DNA of 64,000 nucleotides from Bacteroidota bacterium (GTDB taxonomy: Bacteria > Bacteroidota > Bacteroidia > Cytophagales > Spirosomataceae): positions 1-64,000 of the forward strand of contig JAIUOF010000007.1 of the NCBI GenBank assembly GCA_020161355.1, written 5' to 3'. Made by a program: the position numbers and the translations under genes. The notes beneath the pieces were generated by a model. That model was given only the letters and a program-made list of their open reading frames with translations. It was not told the DNA's origin and made no database searches. Shown in pieces: positions 1-9,204 of the stretch; the stretch's first letter is position 1, and the number at the start of each line of letters is the position of its first letter.

Positions 1-1
1 G

Positions 2-1545
2 GGAGCAACACCACAGCCACCAACCTTGACTACTAACAAGTCAACAGTGTGTGGCACAGAGAAAGCGACCTTGACAGCGAGTGGCTGTAATGGCACCGTG
101 ACCTGGTCAGTAGGAGGTACAGGAACTTCGAAAGAAGTAGGAGCTGGCACTTACACTGCGACCTGTACCAATGCATGTGGAACATCGGCAGCCTCGGCAT
201 CAATTACTATAGGTACGGGAGTAACCCCAACAGCACCTACGATTACAGGCAGCACAGGTCCTGTATGTGGCACTGAGAAAGTAACCTTGACAGCGAGTGC
301 ATGTACATCAGGAACGATAAAATGGAGTACAGGAGAGACTACCAGTACGATCAGTGTAGGAGCTGGCACTTACACCGCAACCTGTATCAACAGTTGTGGC
401 AGCAGTCCGGCATCAAATACAATCACAGTAACTCAGGGATCAACACCACAGCCACCAACCTTGACTACTAACAAGTCAACCGTATGTGGTACTGAGAAAG
501 CAACCTTGACGGCGAGTGGCTGTAATGGCACCGTGACCTGGTCAGTGGGAGGCACAGGAACTACGAAAGAAGTAGGAGCTGGCACTTATACTGCGACCTG
601 TACCAATACTTGCGGAACATCGGCAGCTTCAGCACCAATCACGATTGGAACGGGAGTAACCCCAACAGCACCTACGATTACAGGCAGCACGGGTCCTGTA
701 TGTGGCACTGAAAAAGTAACCTTGACAGCGGGTGCATGTGCGTCGGGAACAATAAAATGGAGTACAGGAGAGACGACCAGTACAATCAGTGTTGGAGCAG
801 GAACTTACACTGCTACTTGTGTAAATGATTGTGGCAGTAGTCCTGCATCAAATACAATCACAGTAACTCAGGGATCAGCACCACAGCCGCCAACCTTGAC
901 TACTAACAAGTCAACAGTGTGTGGCACAGAGAAAGCGACCTTGACAGCGAGTGGCTGTAATGGCACAGTGACCTGGTCAGTAGGAGGTACAGGAACTTCG
1001 AAAGAAGTAGGAGCTGGCACTTACACTGCGACCTGTACCAATGCATGTGGAACATCTGCAGCCTCGGCATCAATTACTATAGGTACGGGAGTAACCCCAA
1101 CGGCACCTACGATTACAGGCAGCACAGGTCCTGTATGTGGCACTGAGAAAGTAACCTTGACAGCGAGTGCATGTACATCAGGAACAATAAAATGGAGTAC
1201 AGGAGAGACGACCAGTACAATCAGTGTAGGAGCAGGTAGTTATACTGCAACCTGTATCAACAGTTGTGGCAGTAGTCCTGCATCAAATACAATCACAGTA
1301 ACTCAGGGAGCAACACCACAGCCACCAACCTTGACTACTAACAAGTCAACAGTGTGTGGCACAGAGAAAGCGACCTTGACAGCGAGTGGCTGTAATGGCA
1401 CCGTGACCTGGTCAGTAGGAGGTACAGGAACTACGAAAGAAGTAGGAGCTGGCACTTACACTGCGACCTGTACCAATACTTGTGGAACATCGGCAGCTTC
1501 AGCACCAATCACGATTGGAACGGGAGTAACCCCAACGGCACCGAC
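2..1545 (+). repeat. Tandem 435-bp coding repeats in an alternating 870-bp pattern
   Basis: The sequence TTGACTACTAACAAG recurs at 26, 461, 896 and 1331, giving an exact 435-bp period (145 residues, two Ig-like domains). Copies 1 and 3 share GTSKEV and TNACG; copies 2 and 4 share GTTKEV and TNTCG. The higher-order unit is therefore 870 bp. Similarity stops near 1545, where diverged domains begin. The left end is cut by the window. Confidence 0.95.
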
Positions 1546-4500
1546 GATTTCGGCTTCCAAATTGGAAATTTGTGGTACCGAGACAATAACTCTTACTGCA
1601 ACCAATTGTACCGGACAAGTGAAATGGTCAAACAATACAACTGGAACTAGTACTATAATTAATGCTCCTGGCGAATATGCAGCAGTATGTATTAATTCTT
1701 GTGGAGAAAGTCCCAATAGTAATATTTTGACAATCACAAAAGGTGCAATTCCAAATCCTCCTTTGGTTACAACTGATAAAGTAAGCGTTTGTGGAACAGA
1801 AAAGGCGAGACTTGTAGCAATAAGTTGTACGGGAACAGTCGAATGGAGTACAGGTGAAAATGGTGAGAGTATATTGGTAGGAACGGGAACATACACCGCA
1901 AAATGTACCAACTCCTGTGGTTCAAGTGTAGCATCAAATGTTATTAAAATTGATGCAAATGGTACACCGTCTGCTCCATCAATTACAGCAAACAAAACCA
2001 GTATTTGTGGACAGGATTCTGCCAAATTATCGGCTGATGGTTGTTCTGGAACTGTAACCTGGAGTAATGGTATAATTGGACAGTCAATTTTTGTGAAACA
2101 AGCTGGATCATACAAAGCCAAGTGTACAAACAACTGTGGTACTAGTGCAGATTCTGACCCAATTACAATTTCAACTGGCGGAACAGCTCCTGCAGCTCCG
2201 GTTATAACTGCAAATAAAGAAAGTATTTGTGTGGGTGATTCAGCTACTTTGACTGCCGCGGGTTGTTCAGGTACAGTTACCTGGAATACTACAGCAACGG
2301 GTACCAAACTAGTGGTTTATGCTCCAGGTAATTATTCAGCGGTTTGTACCAGTGGATGTGGAACAAGTCCAAACTCTAATTCCATTCTTATTAGCACAAA
2401 AACTACCGGATGTGGAACCACAACCTGTAATATTGCAGCACCTGTTATTTCAGCTTCCAAGCTCTCAGTTTGCGAACCAGAAGATATTACACTTACTGCA
2501 ACTGGTTGTACAACTGGTACAGTAATTTGGTCAAATGGTAAAACCGGAAAATCGATTGTGGTTAAGCCTGTTTCAAATACTACATATAATGCGGTATGTA
2601 AACTTGATACTTGTATTAGTCCAGTTTCTTTACCTTTGACCATCAAGGTAAATAAAACCACCAAACCAATCATAGCATGTGCTACTGATTTGATTTGTCC
2701 TGGTGAAACAACAACACTTACCGCTTATGAATGTGAAGGAGAAGTTAAATGGTCTAATGGCATGATTGGTCACCAGATCGAAATTGCTCCTACATCGCTT
2801 TCAAAATATACCGCAGTTTGTGTGGTTGGAAGTTGTACCAGTGAAGCTTCGGATACCGTTTGTGTAAATGTGGGCGTTCCTGCCAAGCCATTTATCACTT
2901 GTAAATCTAATACAATATGTTTTGGAGAGTCAGCCATTATTACTGCCTCCGGATGCAATGGGTTAGTGGTTTGGTCAACAGGTCAATCTGGTTCGGTACT
3001 CACGGTTACTCCTAATGCAGCAGGTGTGTTCCATTATACAGCAAAATGTAGAGCTAAGAGTGGAGAATGTCAAAGCGACGATTCGAATATTATTTCAATC
3101 ACTGTCGGTGCGGCTGTTTCTTCTCCAAAAGCACTTTCTGAGGTTAAAAATGTTTGTCCATTTGAAACTGTAGATCTCAACAGTGCAATTTTGGGTGATC
3201 CTTCTACCAGTGGCGGAACTTATGAATTCCATATCAGTAATTCTCCAAATTCTACCCTTATTACAACTACGGGCTCAGTTCAGGCTGGCAAGTATTACTT
3301 GTTTGAAAGAAGTAAATTCGGTTGTTACAGCACGCCTACAATGATTACAGTGAAAATTGAAAGTTGTGGGCCTGGAGGTATCAAACCTGACTCTACCAAA
3401 TTTGTAGATATTTCATTGAAAAAGACAGCCTCAGCTAAAATAGTTCCTGTAGGAAAACAAGTAGAATATAATGTGGTAATTAAAAACTTGAAGAATGTTA
3501 AGGCAACCAATCTGGTAGTTAGAGATATTATTCCTCAAGGTTTGAGAATTGATACTGTAAGTAAAAACGCCACTTTTGTTAACGGAATGGTTAGAATTAA
3601 TATTGATTCTTTGAAAAACAAAGACAGTGTTAAAATTACCTATAGAGCTACGGTTACAGCTGCTGGAAAAATTGTAAATAATGCAGAGTTGTTTGCTGTT
3701 GATCAGATAGATAATGTGTTGAGCAATAATACAAGTAGTGTTGCCATCAATGATTATGCTTCGACCAATTTGGTAGGTTTGAGTAAGGATGTTGGTACTA
3801 TCAGATATATCTCAGACAAAATCTATGAAGTGCCGTTTACTTTCAACATTCAGAATATGGGTGCCGGTAATTTAAGCAAGATTCAACTTGTTGATGATCT
3901 TGCAGCTACCTTTGGTTCAGGTGCCTTAATTGTTGATGATAAAATTCAGGTAACTACAGAAAACGGCTTGGTAGCTAATCCTAACTATACCGGTAGAGGT
4001 GGAAATACCAATCTTTTGATTGATTCCCTCAGCACTTTGGGCACAGGACAAACCTTGTCTGTAGGCATAAAAGTGAAAGTCAACATGGCAAATGCGTCTA
4101 AACGCGATTTCTTCAATACGGCAACTGTATATGCAAACAACAAAGCAATCAGTGATGTATCAACAGCAGGAATCAACCCTGATCCTGATAATGATGGAAA
4201 TCCAAATAACAACGATGAACCTACTAAGTTTACAATTGGTGTAGATTCTAATTCGGTGGGTATTGCAGTTGCCTTGAGTATTGCTGATTCAAGCGAAATC
4301 GATGATCAAACCTATCAGGTTAAGTATATGGCTTTGGTTAAAAATATTGGATTCAAAGATTTGAAAAATGTTTCGATCGTTGACTCCTTGACCAAAACCT
4401 TCCCTGATTCCGTTCAGTTCTCAATAGTGGGTAGTACTACATTTGGTGGAAGTAAAATGAAAATTAATCCTTCCTTCAATGGAAAAACAGACTATAGACT

Positions 4501-5056
4501 CGTACTTGGAGATTCAACATCCCGATTGGCAGTAGGTAAAACCGACACCTTACACTTTACAGTGAATGTGAAATATGGAAATAACTATGGTCCTTTCTTT
4601 AGCAACCTGGTTGCTACTGCTAAAACAACCACAGGTGTTGATGTTAGAGATGTTTCCAATAGTGGAGTGATCATTAAACCTGAATTAAGTGATCCGACTA
4701 TCCTGAGAATACCAAAAGATGGAATAGTTTCTGAAATTTTGATCGAAAGAGTTGAGTTAATGGAAGGTTTCTCTCCTAATGGCGACAATTATAATGAAAC
4801 ACTTGACCTTTCTGTGAAAGAAGGTTCCGGTGAATTTACCATCGAGTCCTTCGAGATTTATAACAGATGGGGTCATTTGATATGGAAATCTACCAATCAA
4901 AAAGTGTCAGACAATAACGGTATCAAATGGGATGCAACCTCCAACACCGGTCTGAGATTCGGTCCGGAAGGAGTTCCTGATGGTACATACTATTACGCCA
5001 TAAAAGCAGTAGGACAGCCTAACCTCAAAGTTGGATTTATTACTGTAGCTCGCTAA
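2..5056 (+). CDS. Giant Ig-like repeat surface protein with type IX secretion sorting domain (5' partial)
   Basis: The frame is open from the first base of the window, so the true start lies upstream; the first possible start (TTG at 26) falls inside a repeat. The visible 1,685 residues begin with about fourteen Ig-like domains of roughly 72 residues, each with paired cysteines and a central W-S motif. The first seven are nearly identical and the later ones diverge. Then come about three DUF11-type domains (roughly residues 1125-1480) and a C-terminal domain with SPNGDNYN, EIYNRWG and GTYYYAIK motifs, as in the gliding-motility-associated (type B) sorting domain of the type IX secretion system. 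It is probably a secreted surface adhesin or filament. A terminator follows, then an OmpA-type envelope gene. No PorP/SprF partner gene is adjacent. The family call is firm; the ligand is unknown. Confidence 0.9.
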   Translation, partial: GATPQPPTLTTNKSTVCGTEKATLTASGCNGTVTWSVGGTGTSKEVGAGTYTATCTNACGTSAASASITIGTGVTPTAPTITGSTGPVCGTEKVTLTASACTSGTIKWSTGETTSTISVGAGTYTATCINSCGSSPASNTITVTQGSTPQPPTLTTNKSTVCGTEKATLTASGCNGTVTWSVGGTGTTKEVGAGTYTATCTNTCGTSAASAPITIGTGVTPTAPTITGSTGPVCGTEKVTLTAGACASGTIKWSTGETTSTISVGAGTYTATCVNDCGSSPASNTITVTQGSAPQPPTLTTNKSTVCGTEKATLTASGCNGTVTWSVGGTGTSKEVGAGTYTATCTNACGTSAASASITIGTGVTPTAPTITGSTGPVCGTEKVTLTASACTSGTIKWSTGETTSTISVGAGSYTATCINSCGSSPASNTITVTQGATPQPPTLTTNKSTVCGTEKATLTASGCNGTVTWSVGGTGTTKEVGAGTYTATCTNTCGTSAASAPITIGTGVTPTAPTISASKLEICGTETITLTATNCTGQVKWSNNTTGTSTIINAPGEYAAVCINSCGESPNSNILTITKGAIPNPPLVTTDKVSVCGTEKARLVAISCTGTVEWSTGENGESILVGTGTYTAKCTNSCGSSVASNVIKIDANGTPSAPSITANKTSICGQDSAKLSADGCSGTVTWSNGIIGQSIFVKQAGSYKAKCTNNCGTSADSDPITISTGGTAPAAPVITANKESICVGDSATLTAAGCSGTVTWNTTATGTKLVVYAPGNYSAVCTSGCGTSPNSNSILISTKTTGCGTTTCNIAAPVISASKLSVCEPEDITLTATGCTTGTVIWSNGKTGKSIVVKPVSNTTYNAVCKLDTCISPVSLPLTIKVNKTTKPIIACATDLICPGETTTLTAYECEGEVKWSNGMIGHQIEIAPTSLSKYTAVCVVGSCTSEASDTVCVNVGVPAKPFITCKSNTICFGESAIITASGCNGLVVWSTGQSGSVLTVTPNAAGVFHYTAKCRAKSGECQSDDSNIISITVGAAVSSPKALSEVKNVCPFETVDLNSAILGDPSTSGGTYEFHISNSPNSTLITTTGSVQAGKYYLFERSKFGCYSTPTMITVKIESCGPGGIKPDSTKFVDISLKKTASAKIVPVGKQVEYNVVIKNLKNVKATNLVVRDIIPQGLRIDTVSKNATFVNGMVRINIDSLKNKDSVKITYRATVTAAGKIVNNAELFAVDQIDNVLSNNTSSVAINDYASTNLVGLSKDVGTIRYISDKIYEVPFTFNIQNMGAGNLSKIQLVDDLAATFGSGALIVDDKIQVTTENGLVANPNYTGRGGNTNLLIDSLSTLGTGQTLSVGIKVKVNMANASKRDFFNTATVYANNKAISDVSTAGINPDPDNDGNPNNNDEPTKFTIGVDSNSVGIAVALSIADSSEIDDQTYQVKYMALVKNIGFKDLKNVSIVDSLTKTFPDSVQFSIVGSTTFGGSKMKINPSFNGKTDYRLVLGDSTSRLAVGKTDTLHFTVNVKYGNNYGPFFSNLVATAKTTTGVDVRDVSNSGVIIKPELSDPTILRIPKDGIVSEILIERVELMEGFSPNGDNYNETLDLSVKEGSGEFTIESFEIYNRWGHLIWKSTNQKVSDNNGIKWDATSNTGLRFGPEGVPDGTYYYAIKAVGQPNLKVGFITVAR

Positions 5057-5073
5057 TTTGCAGGAAAAACCAA

Positions 5074-5107
5074 AATGTCGCCGTTGAATAAATGGCGGCA
5101 TTTTTTC
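5074..5107 (+). terminator. Intrinsic terminator after the adhesin gene
   Basis: A nine-pair stem (AATGTCGCC with GGCGGCATT, one G-T pair) is followed directly by TTTTTT. It lies 18 bp after the adhesin stop codon and separates that gene from the OmpA-family gene. Confidence 0.85.
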
Positions 5108-5130
5108 GTTTAATAACCAAAGGCATGATT

Positions 5131-5160
5131 TTTGTGTTAATGTCTTTCACAATACTTTTC
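5131..5160 (+). promoter_or_regulatory. Possible promoter for the OmpA-family gene
   Basis: TTTG at 5131-5134 and TACTTTTC at 5153-5160 are 18 bp apart. This resembles the Bacteroidota TTTG / TAnnTTTG promoter with one mismatch in the last base. The ATG is 12 bp downstream. Confidence 0.4.
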
Positions 5161-5172
5161 TAACAGTTATAG

Positions 5173-7701
5173 ATGCACTTTAGGATTATATTTCTATTAC
5201 TATTTCTGTTTTTTGGTCTGGAGGGATATGCCCAAACTCCCTCTAAACAACTCAAAAAAGCAGAAACGAGCACCAAAAACCTCTCATATGCAGAGGCAAT
5301 AGAGATATATGATGGTATTCTTAAAAAAAGTAAGAACCTTTCTTCTGAAGAACTGCAATCTGTTAAACTCAACCTTGCTGAGGCCTATTATTTTGTAAAA
5401 GATTATAAAAACGCCGAAAAATATTATCAGGAAGTTTTATCCAACAACCCTGTTCTAAAAGGTGAAAAACTTAAAGCTTATCTAAGATATGCTCAGGTTT
5501 TAAATAGCAACGGAAAGCGTGAGGAGTCTACAAAGATTTATATGAAATTTAATGACTTGCAAGACCAAGACAAAAGAGGTTTGGAATTTAGCAAGTTATA
5601 CAACAATATTGATCCTTTGATCAGAAATGCCGGAAGTTATACCCTTGAATATGTGGGTATTAATACCTCAAGTCCTGATTTTAGCCCTTCATTTTACAAA
5701 GACGGAATGGTGTTTGTTTCTAGTAGGAATCCAAATAATGCGGTAAAAAGAGTTTTCAAATGGGACAATTCCTCTTTTCTTGATTTGTATTATCTCGAAG
5801 ATCTTAAAGTAATCAACAAAGAAGATAAGACTGCCGCTTTGGGTGGCGGAGGAAATTCTGCTGACAAAATTAAAAGTAAACCCAAAACCGAAAAGCTTGG
5901 GAATGATTATTACACGCCTCCCACCTCCAATGATGCCAATACCATTGCTCATACAGGAAGTGAGCTAATAAATGGCAGTAAAAATTATGAAGAAACCGCC
6001 CTCATTGATGTCAAAAAGTTTAGCCGTACCCTCAACAGTAAATACCATGAGGGACCCTGTACTTTTTATGATAATGCTCAAAAAATAATATTTACCAGAA
6101 ACGGAAATTCCGGTGGAGGAGGAATTTTTGGACAGAAAAAAGAAGGAATAACCCGTCTGAAATTATACTCTGCGGAGAAAAAAACCAATGACTGGGGAAA
6201 TATTAAAGAGTTGCCATTTAACAGCGACGACTATTCCTGCGGTCATCCAACTGTAGACAAGTCTGACAAAATCCTCTACTTTGTTTCTGATATGCCAGGT
6301 GGATATGGCGGTACTGACCTCTATATGTCAAGATTTTTGAACGGAGCATGGTCAAAACCCGAAAACCTCGGAGGTAAAGTGAATACTGTTGGAAACGAAA
6401 TGTTTCCTTTTATTGCCCCCGATGGTCAGTTATATTTTTCAAGCGATGGCCACCCCGGACTGGGAGACCTTGATATTTTTGTTTCAAAAACTGACCCTGT
6501 ATCTGCTAAACCTGTCGGTAAGGTCAGAAACGTAGGAGCTCCGCTTAACTCTCAGAATGATGATTTCGGAATTATAACGGATTCCAACCGGAACTTTGGC
6601 TATTTCAGCAGCAACCGAAAAAGAGGTGGTTCTGACGATGATATTTACAAATTTAATCGCATCGGAACGCTCTATGGATGTAGAGATTTGATCGTAAATG
6701 TGTATGACAAAGACACTAAAAAGCCTATAGAAAAAGCAAAATTTAACTATTATGAATCTACACAAAGCAATAATCTTGAAAATGGGATTACCAATAATTC
6801 GGGTAACATAAAGCTATGTTTACCTGCCGATAAAGAGTTTGTCTTTACTGTTCAAACTGAAGGATACGAACCCCAGTCAAAAAATTATTCAAATCTGGAA
6901 GCCTCTGATTTTGAGCCATCAATTCTTGATATTTTCCTAAAAAAAGAAGCCCCAAAAATTCCTGTTCTTGATGATCCGGTGGTTAAAAAAGAAAAAAAAC
7001 AGGGCGTTTTGATTCAGAAACGTACTGTTGGAGGAAATTCCAATATTTTCAGGGGTGTTATTTCCGGGGGTGAAAACAATGAGCCGATGTCGGCGGTTAA
7101 AGTTAAATTTATCAACAAATGCAATGGCGAAGTACAGGAAATGTACACCCGTCGCGACGGTAGTTATGAATTTAAACGTGACCTCGAATGTGATTATGAA
7201 TTGGTAGCTACCAGAGACAATTTTGCAACCAGCTCCGAAATAATAGAAAAAGCCATTAGGAAGACCCTTTTTGGTAAGAAAGTAAAACCAACGTTTTCTC
7301 TAAATCTTTTCGATACCAAACTGTATAAAGTGGGTGATGTAATAAAACTTGAAAATATTTATTACAATACCGATGATTATAAAGTAAGAGATTTTTCCAA
7401 AAAAGAACTGGACAAATTGGCCAATACTTTAAAAAGGTATCCCAACATGATCATTGAAATAGCATCGCATACCGACACCCGGGGCAATTCCAGTACTAAC
7501 CTCGCCTTATCTCAAAAAAGAGCCAATGAGGTTAGGAAATATTTGTTGAGCCGAGGGGTAGAAAAAAATAGGATAAAAGCTGTCGGGAAAGGTGAAACCG
7601 AGCCATTAAATGCTTGTAGCGATGGTGTGCAATGCACCGAGGCCGAGCATCAGCGTAATCGCCGCACGGAATTTAAAATCCTTACCATTGAGCGTAAGTA
7701 A
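5173..7701 (+). CDS. OmpA-family envelope protein with TPR, PD40 and carboxypeptidase-regulatory-like domains
   Basis: 842 residues. The first 21 residues form a signal peptide ending GYAQ. TPR-like helices follow (about 25-140), then PD40/WD40-like beta-propeller strands (about 165-490, with YFSSDG and YFSSNR motifs), two carboxypeptidase-regulatory-like folds (about 500-580 and 625-690), and a C-terminal OmpA domain (about 720-840) with the peptidoglycan-binding core ASHTDTRG and NRRTEFKI. Proteins of this build anchor outer-membrane machinery to peptidoglycan, and relatives such as PorE serve type IX secretion; a link to the upstream type IX substrate is inference. It converges with mutY. 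Confidence 0.88.
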   Translation: MHFRIIFLLLFLFFGLEGYAQTPSKQLKKAETSTKNLSYAEAIEIYDGILKKSKNLSSEELQSVKLNLAEAYYFVKDYKNAEKYYQEVLSNNPVLKGEKLKAYLRYAQVLNSNGKREESTKIYMKFNDLQDQDKRGLEFSKLYNNIDPLIRNAGSYTLEYVGINTSSPDFSPSFYKDGMVFVSSRNPNNAVKRVFKWDNSSFLDLYYLEDLKVINKEDKTAALGGGGNSADKIKSKPKTEKLGNDYYTPPTSNDANTIAHTGSELINGSKNYEETALIDVKKFSRTLNSKYHEGPCTFYDNAQKIIFTRNGNSGGGGIFGQKKEGITRLKLYSAEKKTNDWGNIKELPFNSDDYSCGHPTVDKSDKILYFVSDMPGGYGGTDLYMSRFLNGAWSKPENLGGKVNTVGNEMFPFIAPDGQLYFSSDGHPGLGDLDIFVSKTDPVSAKPVGKVRNVGAPLNSQNDDFGIITDSNRNFGYFSSNRKRGGSDDDIYKFNRIGTLYGCRDLIVNVYDKDTKKPIEKAKFNYYESTQSNNLENGITNNSGNIKLCLPADKEFVFTVQTEGYEPQSKNYSNLEASDFEPSILDIFLKKEAPKIPVLDDPVVKKEKKQGVLIQKRTVGGNSNIFRGVISGGENNEPMSAVKVKFINKCNGEVQEMYTRRDGSYEFKRDLECDYELVATRDNFATSSEIIEKAIRKTLFGKKVKPTFSLNLFDTKLYKVGDVIKLENIYYNTDDYKVRDFSKKELDKLANTLKRYPNMIIEIASHTDTRGNSSTNLALSQKRANEVRKYLLSRGVEKNRIKAVGKGETEPLNACSDGVQCTEAEHQRNRRTEFKILTIERK

Positions 7702-7727
7702 TTGATATTCACTTATTAATGTATAGT

Positions 7728-8726
7728 TCAAGATAATTGATCTAAAAACTTCATAGTTATTTTAAATGCTTCATCTATTACAATCGGCTTTGGCAAAGCT
7801 TCAATTTCTTTTATGGAATAAAATTTACCTCCATCAGGCGTTTCATCATTTTCCAGAATAATAATTTGAAAACTGATACTTAATCTTTGATGTGTAAGTA
7901 TATGTTTTTTTTGAAATGAATAGGCTACCGGGAGTTTTGGCACCAATTCTCTGCTAAAAAAATCATAAAGTCCTGCCCAAATATCACCTGCCTCACGCAA
8001 TTTCAACCAAATTCTGTCTTCATTTACAAGTATTTTATAATCCAGTTTTCTTTCCTTTACTTTTATTTTTTTTGATTTAAATGGCAATTTATCTTGTAGT
8101 CGATGTGAAAAAGCGAGGCATTCAGGTCTAACCGGGCATTGATCACATTTTGGATTTTTTGGAACACAGATGGTTGCTCCCAACTCCATGACCGATTGGT
8201 TAAAAAGGGCAGGGTCAGCTCCTTCCATCAAATCATAAGCAAAATTAAAAATGGATTTAATAGTATTTGGGTCATCTATGGGTTCATTTATTCCGCCAAA
8301 TCTGCTAAAAAACCTGAGAGCATTGCCATCAATTGCGGGTACTTTTTGTCCAAAAGCGAAAGAGGCAATCGCTGCTGCTGTATAATTTCCTACGCCTTTG
8401 AGTTTTTTGAGGCCTTCAAAATTCTCAGGAAATTTTTTTTGATATTCAGAAACTATCTGATTTGCTGTAAAATGCAGGTTTCTCCCTCTTGAATAATACC
8501 CTAAACCTTGCCATAACCTCAAAACTTCATCAATTGGTGCAGTGGCCAGAGCCTCCAATGTTGGATATTTTTCTAAAAAATTATAATAATATGGCAATCC
8601 CTGGCTGACTCTCGTCTGCTGCAGAATAATCTCAGAAAGCCAAATTTTATACGGATTTCTGGTATTTCGCCAAGGTAAATCACGTTTATTTATCAAATAC
8701 CAAGAGATAATTTTTTCTGAAAACAT
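7728..8726 (-). CDS. mutY: A/G-specific adenine glycosylase MutY
   Basis: 332 residues. MutY removes adenine mispaired with 8-oxoguanine in base excision repair. The helix-hairpin-helix core contains the catalytic Glu32 (SEIILQQTRV) and Asp133 (AIDGN). The iron-sulfur loop has Cys187, Cys194, Cys197 and Cys203 in the expected C-X6-C-X2-C-X5-C spacing. The C-terminal part resembles the NUDIX-like domain that recognises 8-oxoG. The length is normal. It converges with the OmpA-family gene and is divergent from the HU gene, from which it is separated by about 185 bp of AT-rich DNA. Confidence 0.95.
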   Translation of the reverse strand: MFSEKIISWYLINKRDLPWRNTRNPYKIWLSEIILQQTRVSQGLPYYYNFLEKYPTLEALATAPIDEVLRLWQGLGYYSRGRNLHFTANQIVSEYQKKFPENFEGLKKLKGVGNYTAAAIASFAFGQKVPAIDGNALRFFSRFGGINEPIDDPNTIKSIFNFAYDLMEGADPALFNQSVMELGATICVPKNPKCDQCPVRPECLAFSHRLQDKLPFKSKKIKVKERKLDYKILVNEDRIWLKLREAGDIWAGLYDFFSRELVPKLPVAYSFQKKHILTHQRLSISFQIIILENDETPDGGKFYSIKEIEALPKPIVIDEAFKITMKFLDQLS

Positions 8727-8810
8727 TTTGAGAAATAAAAAAAAATCATTATGAAAATAGCTTCTTAACTCCTTTATAATAAATATTTTATAAAAAAAAA
8801 CTTGAAACTA

Positions 8811-8843
8811 TTTGTGAGTTTATTTGCATATATTCTATCTTTG
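8811..8843 (+). promoter_or_regulatory. Promoter of the HU gene
   Basis: TTTG at 8811-8814 and TATCTTTG at 8836-8843 are 21 bp apart, a full match to the Bacteroidota TTTG / TAnnTTTG consensus. The GTG start is about 70 bp downstream. Confidence 0.75.
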
Positions 8844-8851
8844 CAAACCTA
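8844..8851 (-). promoter_or_regulatory. Opposing -7 box, possible mutY promoter
   Basis: CAAACCTA on the plus strand is TAGGTTTG on the minus strand, a TAnnTTTG match directly abutting the HU -7 box. A leftward transcript would reach mutY after a leader of about 110 nt. No clear -33 element was seen. Confidence 0.4.
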
Positions 8852-8912
8852 AATACATTTTTTAGGATTTAGATAAAATAATTATTTTTTTAACAAATAA
8901 ATTTTTCCTATC

Positions 8913-9197
8913 GTGACTAAAGCAGAGGTTATTTCTATTATTTCGGACAAAACCGGTGTTGATAAAGCCGTTACTTCTATTACCGTCGAAGCGTTTTTCC
9001 AAACTGTTAAAGATTCACTTGCCGCTGGTGAGGCTATCTATGTAAGAGGTTTCGGAAGTTTTGTAAACAAAAAAAGAGCAGAGAAAAAAGCTCGTAATAT
9101 CTCTAAAAAAACTACTGTAACAGTTCCGGCTCATTACATTCCTAGTTTTAAGCCTTCTAAAGAGTTTGTTGAAGAAGTTAAAACTAAAGTAAAATAA
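8913..9197 (+). CDS. HU-family DNA-binding protein
   Basis: 94 residues from a GTG start. It has the HU fold: an N-terminal helical dimer region, the GFGSF turn, then a basic beta-arm (KKRAEKKARNI) and the C-terminal PSFKPSKEF helix. HU dimers bend and compact DNA without strict sequence specificity. It has its own consensus promoter, and the downstream TPR gene begins only 7 bp after the stop, so the two are probably co-transcribed. Confidence 0.95.
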   Translation: MTKAEVISIISDKTGVDKAVTSITVEAFFQTVKDSLAAGEAIYVRGFGSFVNKKRAEKKARNISKKTTVTVPAHYIPSFKPSKEFVEEVKTKVK

Positions 9198-9204
9198 GAA
9201 AGAT

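Noticed and set aside
2..1545. Evenly spaced long repeats that might suggest a CRISPR-like or satellite array
   Set aside because: The period is 435 bp, the frame is open throughout, and the units encode Ig-like domains. They are coding repeats.
1456..2307. Long open frame of 283 codons on the minus strand inside the adhesin gene
   Set aside because: It is the antisense shadow of a Thr/Val/Gly-rich repeat gene; no family motif, no promoter.
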